A stretch of DNA of 64,000 bases, taken from positions 70,827,201 through 70,891,200 of the forward strand of contig OZ038422.1 in assembly GCA_964036155.1 (NCBI GenBank), read 5' to 3'. Under the pieces are notes generated by a model. The model searched no databases. It was not told the origin of the DNA and worked only from the letters and a program-made list of their open reading frames with translations. This DNA is from Diploscapter coronatus (Eukaryota; Nematoda; Chromadorea; Rhabditida; Rhabditidae). Of this stretch, positions 23,921-35,200 are shown piece after piece. A program made the translations under genes and the position numbers. Every line of letters begins with the position of its first letter. Positions within the stretch are counted from its first letter, which is position 1.

Positions 23921-24813
23921 GTGTTGGAAGACCAAACATAGTCTGGTTGGATGAAGAATTTTCAGAGGAAGAAGAGGTCGATGTGTCAGATCATAGGATT
24001 TTGTGAGGCCAGAGCGGCTCGAAGAACAAACAAGTGGGCAGAAGGGTATTCGAGGCAGTTTTCAGCATATCATTTTTCATTCCACAATTGAAACTTGTTG
24101 CAATGTCTTGCTAGGAAGTGGATGTCGAAGTATATTAGTTCAGCTTCCAGATAGTCAGGCCATCCGAACATGGCTGAAGGACCGAAAAAACTCCCATTTC
24201 AAACAGAGACAACGTGCTTCGACACGAAAATTAATCGAATGCAACGTGGCGTCCGTGCAATGCAAATAGAAGTTTGATTGGAAAGTTAGTCGAAATTTGA
24301 TTTTTTCGATCCGAAAAATGATATGAAATTCGAAAATGGGAATCGCTAGACTTTCCCCATTGTTTGTCCAAATCCCACTTTTCCTTATTTGCAACAGAAA
24401 ATTCGAAAAGGTTAAAGAACAATGAGATTTTTGAAACTTTTTCGGATTCGATTCAAACCGGAAGTGTTTCTTCCGTGTTGGATTGTTGAATTTCGGATCT
24501 GCTGATTTTCGATTTTTGCAACAATATTCCTGATAAGGAATTTATTAGGTCGATTAAATAGAAGTTTGAAACTTCTTCAGAATCGAAAGTATGGCGAATT
24601 TTCTTGATAATAAAGTGCGACGAAGTTTCAGACTCTCTTAAACTTTGGATTTTATTCAAGGGAATAAAAGTGCAGAATATAAAAATGGGCATCCGAGTTT
24701 CAATTCCCAAATCCAACCGAAATTTGATTTAGAGAAGTACATTATTTCATCGTGAAAAGTCATTTACAAAACTTCTAATATCTTTTATTATTGATCAAGA
24801 TGAGTACTTCCGC
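23921..24813. other. Intergenic region upstream of the astacin gene
   Basis: About 0.9 kb of A+T-rich sequence ahead of repeat copy 2. It contains short AAATTTCG/CGAAATTT pairs but no clean element ends. The minus-strand open frames (for example 24453-24716) lack any splice or domain support. Confidence 0.4.
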
Positions 24814-25420
24814 TTGAAAATTTTCGGAACGGAATTAAAAAAATTTTAAATGTTCAAACGGAACGGAATTCCTTTACAGCCCTGATATAGCTCTTTTATT
24901 TGGCATATTATATTTTATGAATATTATTTTTATTGGACTATTATTCAAAATTTCAACAAAAATGATATAGGCAACTTTCGAAAACATCCAGTAATGATGA
25001 GGAATAATTGTAACTGAAATAAATATTTCTTTTAATCGAGGTTGTACGAATTGAACTGAACTTCGAACTGTTTGGAAGTTCAGCTCAAGTTCGATTTTTT
25101 TTAACTTCAGACATCCCTAATCCTGTCATTTGCTTTCCATTGTTTATGGTAATGTCATTACCAGAAAATTCAATTTTATTTTAAATGCAGTCGAATAAAT
25201 TCAAGAAAAACAATAAATAATTGATAGCATATCGAAAATCGATCTCAGTGTAGGAAATAGAAGAAACGATTGCCGCTTAAGAGATTTACTTAGAAGAAAT
25301 GTTTATAGAAAGGCAAACATGGAAGATAGGATGGGATGATCGTTGAAAAAAAGGATCCAGGACACTTTTGCAATTGTCCGGACCCCCTTTGACAGCTGTT
25401 CTGTTTATTCGTGGAATGAC
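24814..25420 (+). repeat. Dispersed repeat R, copy 2
   Basis: Same orientation as copy 3 and inverted relative to copy 1. Its 95-bp inverted-repeat element is truncated on the left: it starts inside the element at TTGAAAATTTTCGG and ends at ACAGCCCTG (24884). The right end matches copy 1 down to the GACAGCTGTTCTGTTTATTCGTGGAATG boundary. It stands 5' of Kelch copy B rather than after a gene. Confidence 0.75.
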
Positions 25421-25886
25421 TCTTAAATAAACGTAAATTTTAACTTATAACCTCATTTGAAGGAATCAATCTATATAATTAACACTAGAACTTCATTGCC
25501 TCTATTAATATTTTAACTTTAATTTTTGTATTATTTGTATTTTCCGTTTTATTAATAAAAGTTGAGTTACCCAAATTTGAGAGGCAACTATCAATACACT
25601 ATTGTGAATCATTGTCTGACAACCCCCTACATCTATATTTTCAACCATATTTGTTACATATTTCAACATCCATCTTCAAGTGTTAGGACTCTTAAATGAT
25701 AAGCCATATGTTAGGAATCGATTTTAGTCTGATAAAAATTGTGAAGCATCAATTTAGTGGTTTCATTCTCCTTTCTTCAATGATCAATTTCAAACTCATT
25801 AATTCTAGACTTTCATTCAATCAATGCTCCTACTATTTCCATTTCAAAATAATACTATGGTGATTGTTTAGGTCTCTTAACAAAAG

Positions 25887-27147
25887 ATGTTAGCCAATTT
25901 ATCAGTCGAAATTATATTGTTGATCTGCCAATATCCCGAATCCAAAGAGCTGAAACAATTGGCCCGGACTAGCAATCGAATGATGCAAATAATCAGGAAA
26001 TATCTGCCGACAGCGCTCGAGAAGGAAATTTTATTCTATCGTAGGAAAATATTGTTGTATGAGCGAAAATTAATTTTAGTATCTAGTGCCTTATACAAAC
26101 GGCATAACTTGGGAAGGAAGAATTTATCTGTTTGATTCGCATACTAATTATGTTAAGCAGATCACGAAGTTTACTAATTATTTACAATCATATGAAGTAA
26201 CAACGACAAAAGATAAAGTAGATTATTTTATTTGGCATTACCAATTTTGTAAATTTTAGATTTTTGCAATTAGCTCTGATAACAAACTGTTTGAAATTTT
26301 CGATCTGAATATTCGACAAATCACTAGAGGTAATATTACAAAAGCCAGTGGATTGGTTTAGTTTTATTGCACTTTTTGCAGGACCGGATCCTCCTGAATG
26401 GCGTTTTAGTGCATCTGTGGCTTATTTCAAAGACAGATTGTATTATTTGGGTGGATTGGATCCTAACACATGGGAAGAAACGAATCGAGTTGATGTAAGA
26501 AGATCGAATAAAAATTCATGTAATGATTTATCCAGGTTTTAATAGATGGAAAATGGCAAACAGGACCTGCTTTTCCTCTTCCAATTGGATGGGTTCGAAC
26601 AATAACATGCGATGAACGTTTATACGGTCACATTATAGCATATTCATTAGTATAATTATGAATATTCAGTTATTGATCAAGCAAATAGTAATAAGATATA
26701 TCGATTATCAGACGATGAACGGGAATGGGTTGAAGTAGGAGAGATTCCAGAAAAACGGGGTTCATTTGGAGTTGCATCATTAAATAGAAAAATTTACATA
26801 ACTGGAGGAGTGAGGTCGTTAATTTTGTATGATAAATAATATATCATTATATATTTAGTCCTGGCTATTATGTATTCAAATCCTGTCTGTGTTTCGACCC
26901 CTCAGCTCCAATTAGTAGTCGATTTTCTAAAATCGCAGATATGAAGTATGGAAGATTTGATCATTCGCTTATTGTCGCTAATGGGAAATCGTATGCAATC
27001 GGAGGGTGAGCTGAGATTTTCCATATCTTCATATGAAATATTTGTTAACTTAGATTTCAAAACCCTGGAGATTTTTGTAATTCAACCGAAGAATACGATC
27101 CCCAAACGAATGAATGGCGAGAAGTCGGAGAATTCGAATTTGAATAA
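25887..27147 (+). CDS. F-box-like/Kelch-repeat protein, copy B
   Basis: Paralogue of copy A with the same intron plan. The N-terminus is MLANLSVEIILLICQYPES; the Kelch motifs are ASVAYFKDRLYYLGGLDPNTWEE, VASLNRKIYITGG and LIVANGKSYAIGG, with the end EEYDPQTNEWREVGEFEFE. A continuous frame can be built if small introns are accepted, for example 26042 to about 26087 and the one before GPDPPEWR near 26383. At the last intron the TTTCAG used by copy A has become TTTCAA here. An upstream TTAG keeps the frame open and replaces a few residues. It may be functional or a recent pseudogene; no unavoidable stop codon was found. Confidence 0.6.
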
Positions 27148-27169
27148 TGCAGTTTAATATCATATAGCC

Positions 27170-27264
27170 CAGGGCTGTTAACGGAATCAAATTTTGAAAA
27201 TTTTCGGAACGGAATTTAAAAAATTTTAAATGTTCAAACGGAACGGAATTCCGTTACAGCCCTG
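27170..27264. mobile_element. 95-bp MITE-like element with terminal inverted repeats (copy 3)
   Basis: CAGGGCTGTTAACGGAAT at the left and ATTCCGTTACAGCCCTG at the right, the same length and ends as the copy at 18152-18246 but in the opposite orientation. It lies 23 nt after the stop codon of Kelch copy B. Confidence 0.65.
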
Positions 27265-27866
27265 ATATAGCTCTTTTATTTGGCATATTATATTTTATGA
27301 ATATTATTTTTATTGGACTATTATTCAAAATTTCAACAAAAATGATATAGGCAACTTTCGAAAACATCCAGTAATGATGAGGAATAATTGTAACTGAAAT
27401 AAATATTTCTTTTAATCGAGGTTGTACGAATTGAACTGAATTTCGAATTGTCTGGAAATTCAGTTCAGTTAAAATTCAATTTTTCGAACTTAGATAGTCC
27501 TGATTCTATCATTTGCTTTCCATTGTTTATGGTAATGTCATTACCAGAAAATTCAATTTTTGTTTTAAATGCAGTCGAATGAATTCAAGAAAAACAATGC
27601 ATAATTGACAGCATATCAAAATTGATCAGCTTATGTTAACACACCCCTCGAAAATATCCACTCTGAAGTGAGTTATTCCGGAAAACTTTTCGAATTTTAG
27701 CAGTTGAAGAGCAATACTTCATTTTCTACTTCCTAGAGTACCGTGCTATCACTTTACCATGATACCATATGCGTCCATGGTATACCACTCATATGGGTTT
27801 GGTTCGGATCCGAGACACTTTTGCAATTGTCCAGACCCCCTTTGACATTGTTCCGTTTATTCATGG
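27170..27866 (+). repeat. Dispersed repeat R, copy 3
   Basis: Follows Kelch copy B as copy 1 follows Kelch copy A. It matches copies 1 and 2 from the 95-bp element through the GGTAATGTCATTACC block. Between about 27630 and 27805 unrelated sequence replaces the middle of the repeat, and it rejoins at GACACTTTTGCAATTGTCC and ends near 27866. Confidence 0.75.
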
Positions 27867-28301
27867 AATTTCTCTTAAATTTGGACCCGCTCAAACTTCG
27901 TTGCAATGCAACTTGAAACTTGAAACTTGCAACTCTCTCGAAATAACATGGGAAATCAAGAGTACAAGAAATCATGCAATCTGATGTGCAATCGCGCTCT
28001 CTTCATTTCTCATGCTATTTCGAGCGAGCTGCAAGTGGTAATGCAGCTAAGTATGAGTGGTTCCCTTTCAAAGATACGGACGACGAATTTTACTCTTCTT
28101 TCTGTTTTCTTGGGTTTTTTTTTGTAGTTTCTACTCTTTTTTGAAAAAATTAGTTAGAGAAAAAGAAGAAAAGATGGGTAGAAACTACAGAGCACCGTCG
28201 TCGTTTCGTTCTGATATTTCTCGTAATTTTCTTGTTTTCTTCGATGCTCGCTATGAAGAACTCGCGTTTCCTGATGAAATTGTGTCGTTTTCAGTGAACC
28301 A
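27867..28301. other. Intergenic region upstream of the F-box gene
   Basis: Contains a small inverted pair, TGTAGTTTCTAC near 28124 and GTAGAAACTACA near 28177, with an A/G-rich loop. CGTTTTCAG ends 7 nt before the F-box ATG and could be a trans-splice acceptor. Confidence 0.4.
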
Positions 28302-31264
28302 ATGATTCTGGACGTGCTGCCCTTGGAGCTGATGAGGGAAGTACTGTTGGACTTGCCCACGGTCGATATCATCCAGACGGTCAAGTGCACTCGCCGACTC
28401 CACCACTTCGCCAAGGTCGACAAGGCTCTCGGTCGTCGCCTACAGAATCGCGTTTCCAAGTTGGATCTGAGCCTCAGCCACTACGTACCCTGTGCAGATT
28501 GTGGGAGACGGGTAATAAATTTTACGATTTCAAATTCATGATTAACAAATCTGAGTTTATGAGGAATTTTTTTCCTATATTTACGGATAAATTATCGTTT
28601 ATCTGCACATTTTCGAATTCGAAACATGACGAATGCAATTTTCTGATAGTAGATTGCTGTAGTTGCATACTAATTCTTCAATTTTTTCGCTGAATACAAA
28701 AAAATCATCATGTATCTAACACACGAAAGTGTATTTACGATTTTGGAACGTTTGAATGATCTTTTAAATTGTGAATTTTATGCTCATTAGTTTGCAGCCG
28801 CTGGGTCTCTGTTTGGAGACGAGCTTTCGTCAGACGAATGATGCGGCTCAATGGAACATCAACAAGTTCAAATTCGGGGTTAAAGACAGACGCAAATGCC
28901 GCCATGGTCTGAGACAAGAAATCGAGCCCGGCCTTCTAGATGATCCGTCCTCTCTCTACGACGACCACCTTCTGGGGGGCTTCGTAAATGGAAGTAAGTT
29001 TTCATAATGACTATTTTTCAATAATGAGATTATCCTTGGGAGAACCACCTCTCCTCTATTGTTCTAATTTTTTTTACTTTGTGAAAAAACATTCTAAGCT
29101 AAAAGGGATCTTTAAAGCAGGAATTTTTGTCAAAAAATAATTAACGCTTGTCACTTACAACCATGAAATCGCTTTCCTTTGAATTTTATTGTCTAATTCA
29201 GCCAACTTCTTCATCAACAATGGATCGCTGGATGATGCAGTCATCAACTGCGGCAAGCTCTTCAACATTCTCATGAAGTTCTGCGCTGTCCGCAAGCTCA
29301 GACTGGTCAGTTTCGTTATTCACAAAATTTTCTAATCTTCATGGCCTGGATAAGAACTTGGAGCATAATTTTTAGTATTTTTCCAAACAAAAAAATATTT
29401 CATCATAATGAAAATTCATGTGTAAACACTTTTCTATAGAAGCGATTAATTGAAAAGTAACACAAAAGAAATAGGCCTATTTTTATTCGTATCTTCTAGG
29501 AATAATAAATTTCTGAAAAAAAATCGATAATCACCTCATTCTCAAAATTGACTTCGTGTGTTAATTCGGTCACTTACAAGATGCTGGAAATCATGTGTTG
29601 ATGCATGGATTTTAGCATCTCGAAAATAACGATAATCACATGTGGGACAGGATGAATGCATTCTTCAACGCCAACCCCCCAGACGTGCGCATTCAGCCCT
29701 GCGTTTTCCTCACCGATTTGAGGATCAACCTGGACGATTTCTTGACGGGCAGCATCTTCTCGAATGGTAAATCTCTAGATTTAAAAAAAAATTTCATCTT
29801 ACTCTTCTAGAACTTGCTGAAAAATATCGTAGTCAAACTTTTAATACCGAAGAAACTTGAAGTAGAAAAATTGTTTTTTGTTGACATTATGTTATTTAGA
29901 AGAAATGCACTTTTATTATCTAGCCTTCTCCAATTTAGTGAAATTCATTGAATTCAGGGCTCGCTAAAATCGACATCTGCAATGACTTCGAGCCGATTCT
30001 CACGAACGCTTATCATGAGTTGTTTAGAAGGGTTAGTCAATTTATTCTATTCTTTCCTCATTTTTCATAGAAATTCATACTCCAGAATTTTATTTTTAAC
30101 TATGAAAAAATAAAATTTAATTATTTCAGACTCCCAGTCTCGGCTTTTTCGGAATGTATCTCCCATACACCTACGAAGATCTGTTCGAGTTTTTCAAGGA
30201 CACTAAGAAGCTGAGCCTTGGCCCTGAGCACCAAATAACCAAAAAGCAAATCCGCCAGGTCGTTCAGGTGGGGAATGATTTTTTAATAGGGGGATTCATA
30301 AAATTCGATTATTCATCCAAAACCAGACCTAGGGAGCACTTTCGCCAGACGAAAATAAACTAGGGGGTAGGTCACACGAGGCTTCTGACGATCGTCCTCC
30401 CTAGGTCTGTCCGAAACTTATCACTTCAAAAATTCAATCCAATTGGCAATTTTTCCCTTCCAGAATTTTTACGAAGTCAAGCACGATGAAGAATGCCTTT
30501 TCGAAATTGAACTTGGTGAGGGTTTCCTGATCAAAGATTTACTAACGCTCATTCCAAAGGAGGCCTACAAACTGCATATGAAGGTATTTTCACGCGAATT
30601 CTGAAACATTTAATAAGTTCTTATATTTGTCATTAGATCAGATTGCGCTTACAATCAAGCAGTTCAAATGACGCAGTTTTTGTCAAAAGAATTCACTGAA
30701 AAAAGTTAATCTTGTAGTTTTATGGGTGATTTTGCAAATCACCTTACCGTAAAGTCTAAAATAAAAGTCCACAGGCTTCTATTTTTCGATCCCCAAATTT
30801 TCGAAACATTCGAACTCTCAAACTGCCATAACTTCTCATCTAATGATCGTAATCACTTCAAATCATGACTAAATACATTCTACACTCAAAAAGAACATTA
30901 TAAAATACTTTCTAAGGTGATTTTAACTGGGTAATAGGTAGTTCTGGCATTTTGGGGAGTGGACTTCGATTATAGAGGAACTTCTAATTATGAGGACTTC
31001 TAATTTAGACTTTACGGTAATTGTTCTTTCCAGAGAAGTGGAACTGTGGATCCTGAATCGGAAATTATGGCTTGGGCCGAGATGACGGATAAATTCGGTG
31101 GAAGATGGGCCCTAATGGAGATGGCCGTGGATTATGACGGGCCAACGGATGCAAAGATCTTGCACATCTGCAGTATGAGGGACTTTATCAAGGACCATAT
31201 GGACGAACTTGCCGACCAATCTGACTCCAACCAATCTGATTCCGATCAATCTGATCCTGAGTAA
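28302..31264 (+). CDS. F-box protein with acidic Ser/Asp repeat tail
   Basis: Exons 28302-28511, 28798-28993, 29202-29305, 29616-29766, 29958-30031, 30130-30267, 30464-30583 and 31034-31264 sum to 407 aa. The first 45 residues (MILDVLPLELMREVLLDLP, then VKCTRRLHHFA) form an F-box, suggesting binding to SKP1 in an SCF ubiquitin ligase. The middle has no domain I recognise; it contains cysteines and leucine-rich segments but no regular repeats. The last 20 residues are a tandem SDSNQSDSDQSDP-type acidic repeat. Nematode F-box genes form large fast-evolving families and this may be one of them. Introns 6 and 7 carry inverted-repeat insertions. The substrate is unknown. Confidence 0.8.
30325..30408. 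repeat. 84-bp inverted-repeat element in F-box intron 6
   Basis: AGACCTAGGGAG at 30325-30336 is exactly inverted as CTCCCTAGGTCT at 30397-30408. The interior is more G+C-rich than the host intron and contains CGCCAGACGAAAAT and CTTCTGACGATCG. It looks like a small non-autonomous insertion. Confidence 0.55.
30744..31020. mobile_element. 277-bp MITE-like element in F-box intron 7
   Basis: The left end TTACCGTAAAGTCTAAA and the right end TTTAGACTTTACGGTAA are perfectly inverted for 17 bp, and the inversion extends to about 27 bp with two mismatches (through AAGTCC). It has no coding capacity. Inside the right end, ACTTCTAATT is repeated in tandem. It nearly fills the last intron. Confidence 0.8.
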
Positions 31265-32270
31265 TTGTGAACTTAATTTTGTCAACTATTTTCGATTTCA
31301 TTTTTTTAAAGGCACATTTTTTTACTTTATTCTTTTTGATAGAATCCCGTAATTTCTAGACTGCCATTTATTGATTTATCGATTTTTTAATCTTTTATGA
31401 AAGCGGGTTCCATTCGTACAATCACTTGAATTTTAATTTTAACACATGCTATGTGATATTTTTGATAGTCGATAACTATTAAAGTTGGAATTTGGTTTTA
31501 TCAAGTTCTTTTTTGTCTGTTGCAATTTTGAACTCGTTTCAAACGACGCTTTATTTTTGCTGGTTTTTCATTTTTTTAAATTGTTAACTTTTAAGCCCGT
31601 TTCAGCTTCATCAAGAACATATCTCCACATTTGCATCCAATCAGCCAACAACAATGCTGCCTACCAGCCACCAACAGAGGAAGTATGGTTTGAAAAAAGT
31701 CATGTAAAGAAATGCCTGAATGTTTCAAATTTACAACTCATCTTCTTTCAATTAAAAGTTCAACATTTATTAAATTTGACGGCTATTTTGACACAAGCGA
31801 TACAAAAGAATAACGAACCGGCATAAATTGGCAAGAAATGTGTGTGAATGAAAGGCTCACAGTCAGAATTTGCCTACATTTAGTTTACAAATAATGAGAG
31901 CTGAATCGATTTACCCGATGAATTATGCAAGCTAAATCTAACAGCGAAAAATATGAAATTAAATATCATGCGGAAAAAGTGGGAATGACTCGGCTAGTGG
32001 TACAATTTTTCTTGATATGTGATGGAAAATGTTCATATTACTACAGATAGCTAAATATAATTTTCGCTCTATCAGAGGCGATGTCACAATGTTCAAAGAG
32101 TATGAAAAATGATAAATAGATTTCCTAGAAAAATCGTGACAAAATCAAAATTAAAAATGCATTGATACAATTTTCATGTTAAAAACGCAACAAAAAGACG
32201 TAAGAAACGTTGACCCTGACATAGGATGATCAAATGAAATGTTAATGAGCTAACCTGCAATGGAATGAAT
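31265..32270. other. Intergenic region with one exon-like stretch
   Basis: Between the convergent F-box and EGF-membrane-protein genes. At 31605-31680 a good acceptor (CCGTTTCAG) is followed by 80 nt with balanced, coding-like composition in otherwise A+T-rich DNA, but no partner exon was found. The rest is featureless A+T-rich sequence holding both 3' ends. Confidence 0.4.
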
Positions 32271-35200
32271 TCATAGACTTCGTCGGACTGAAGAAAGACG
32301 AGAGCAATCTGGAGCGTCAGAAGAAGTGGAAGTAGAAAATATGACAGGAGGATGGAGAGTTGCTGAGGTTGTCGAGGATGAACTTCCTGCTGAAGCAACG
32401 GCAGTGGCATCGGCATTTTGAATAGGAGTCTCGGTTGATGGAGGTTGCGCAGAAAATGGAGGTGGTCTAGAAACTCTGAGTTGCATTGTATTTTAGTTAT
32501 TCATCATCATTACCTTGATCCGGCACTTTTGGTTGCATCTTCGTAACTTGGTAGTGGCGGCAGTTCTTCTTGACGATTACGAGCTGAAAATTCTGTCCGT
32601 TGTTGATTTTTCGGGGGACGATCACTACGCACCAAGATAATAGCTCCATAAAAGAAACCATATGTATGGTACTAAACTTCGTTCTGCTACAAGTTAGAAA
32701 AACATTTCAAGCATTAAACAATTGCTTGTATCAAACCGCCGCTAATGTGGGAAGATTATGCAGATTACAATCGAATTTTTTAGGATATCATAGAAAAGAG
32801 GAATAGGATAGAAATAAGTAGGTAAGTTCAAGTTAAACGAATGTATCAGATGTGGTTATTTATGTTTCGAATTAGTTGAATTTTCCTTCAGATATTCATG
32901 AGCATTTTGAATCAACTTGTTATCCCTAGCTTGATGATGCAAATCTTTCCAACTGTCTTGGCATAATTGTTCAAATAATTTTTGCATAGAAACTTTAATT
33001 TAAGGAATTGCTGTGCAGAAATACTTGAGTTTAACAATTTGGTGCTCAATCGTATACGCTTAATTTTTTCTTGATTATCTGTTGAGAGAATTATTCTTCT
33101 TGTAATTGGCGTTTTACAAATTTATCGAAATTTCTATCTTTGTTACTTCACTCTTGCTTGATATAATCAGACATGAAGCGATATCCTGACTTTTGCTATG
33201 TTTTTATTTCACTTTTTCTTTAAACTCGAAATCATCTCATCTCTGATGAAGAAGTATGCTAGTTTTCTATATTGATAAGTTACACAATACTCACTTCTCG
33301 ACTGATTTCCTGTCGAATAAGGTGGTGGAGCAAGAATTCCTTGCGAGACGAATGGAGAAACTCTTCGGAGTGGGTCATCGCGCAGGCAGAATACCGCATG
33401 TTCGGCACGACGAGTGTTGTTGTTGTTCATTTGCTGCTGTACTCGATTCTATTGTACACAAGTTTGGGTCGATTTTATCGCTGAGTCGAGATTGAAAATT
33501 GAAGGATAAATGTAGGTCCCCAAGTATATACGCCAAAGTTCAGTTTGTGGTAGAATTTTCGCAAGAGGGTGGCGCTTGGGGACTCTAGATAACTGTTTTA
33601 GTAGTTTTGTTGTTTTCTTTTCTCAATTCAACGATCGACTTTCTTCAGAATACTAACCTGGAGCCGATGTTTCAGAAGCAAATACAGCGATGCAATCAGA
33701 AGGATAATCATAATCAAACTAAACGCTGTTCCAGAGATGTCACGAGTGAACAGATCGCTATTCTGAAATTATATGCATTTTCGTCTCGCCTTTAGTGGGT
33801 ATTAAATTGAGAAAAATAATCTTGTAAGATTTGCATACTTCAGATCGAAATTGACATGATCATGATATTGTAGATGGTCGATAACTTGAGACGAAATAAA
33901 CAATGCACAAGTTGAATATGCAAAGTGTGCATTGTGTATTTACAAATAGTCATTACATTCATTCACTGAATCGATGAGTTGTTGTAAGATTTTTTTGGTA
34001 AATAGCGCGTTAATTTCTGCGCATCAAAATTTCGTTTCATTTTTCTTTGTCCCAAGTTATCGGTTATTAGCAATAAATACATTTAGCACGATTAGTACAA
34101 TATTTCCTACTGGATTCTGATCATCTGTCGACTCAAGGTTAACTTTGTAGGTCATAGTGGAACTTCATTTTGAAATTTATGAGCACGGTATGACTTGAGT
34201 TTTCAAACAAGTTGGATTTTTCTAATGGCCTATGGTTAGTGAAAGATAAAACTAACTACTTCTGGGTATCTCGTAAATCGCGGTGTCTGATGCATCGTTC
34301 TGTTGGTGTCGATTTCGCAGTGGTACCCGAGGAAGTATTGTGGGCACTGGCAGCGATTTGTCACTTCGATGCCTCCGTTCAAGCAGACCATTCGATTGCA
34401 CTCCTGGCCTTGATAAAATGGCAAACAGCTGCAGTATTTGTGACCGTCAGTTCCTAGAAATCGACAAATGCATGGTAATTTAGTCTGGGATTGTGAGAAG
34501 CAAGATCCGTCTAATGTTGAATTTTAATTTAGATTTTTGCAAGGAAGATTTGATGAGTTTGGGTCTGAAAAACAATTTGGAAATTGCTCTATTGGTCTTG
34601 ATAAAAGTTTTGATATGCGGAATAGAAATGTTCGAAATTTTAAATTATGATTCTGAATTTTTCAAAATCGAAGTTTCAAGCAGTCACAATGAGTTTGTTC
34701 GAGTTTAATTCATGCTGATCGGGGAATAGTTGTCGAATTCGACATTACCTGCTAACATTTGTCCCTGATCGCAGAATAATTGACAAAACTCGCCAAAGTA
34801 CGGCGACGGACAGAAACATCTCCCTCCAAGCGATTCAGATCGATAGCCACCATTTTGGCAAGCAGCAAGCTGACGACAATGGTTGTCCAAAGGAATCGAT
34901 GTGTCTGACAATCCGGTTGATATTTTTGGATTTAGGAAAAGAGATGCTGCTCTTGAATGTATCATTCAATTTACCATTTATTTATCTGTCAAAATCGTTT
35001 AGTTGATATCAGCAAGGATTCTTACTTTAAATGGAATTGTGATAGTCTAGAAAGAGTGAAGCTTGTGATATTTAGTTCTTCGTGTCGATTACTTTAGTAT
35101 TGACTCTTCTTGCTAATCCTATATCACAACTCTTTATTGAGAGTTTTTTTTTAAATGAATTCTACAAAAGAATGTTCGGCAAATGGATGAACGATGAATC

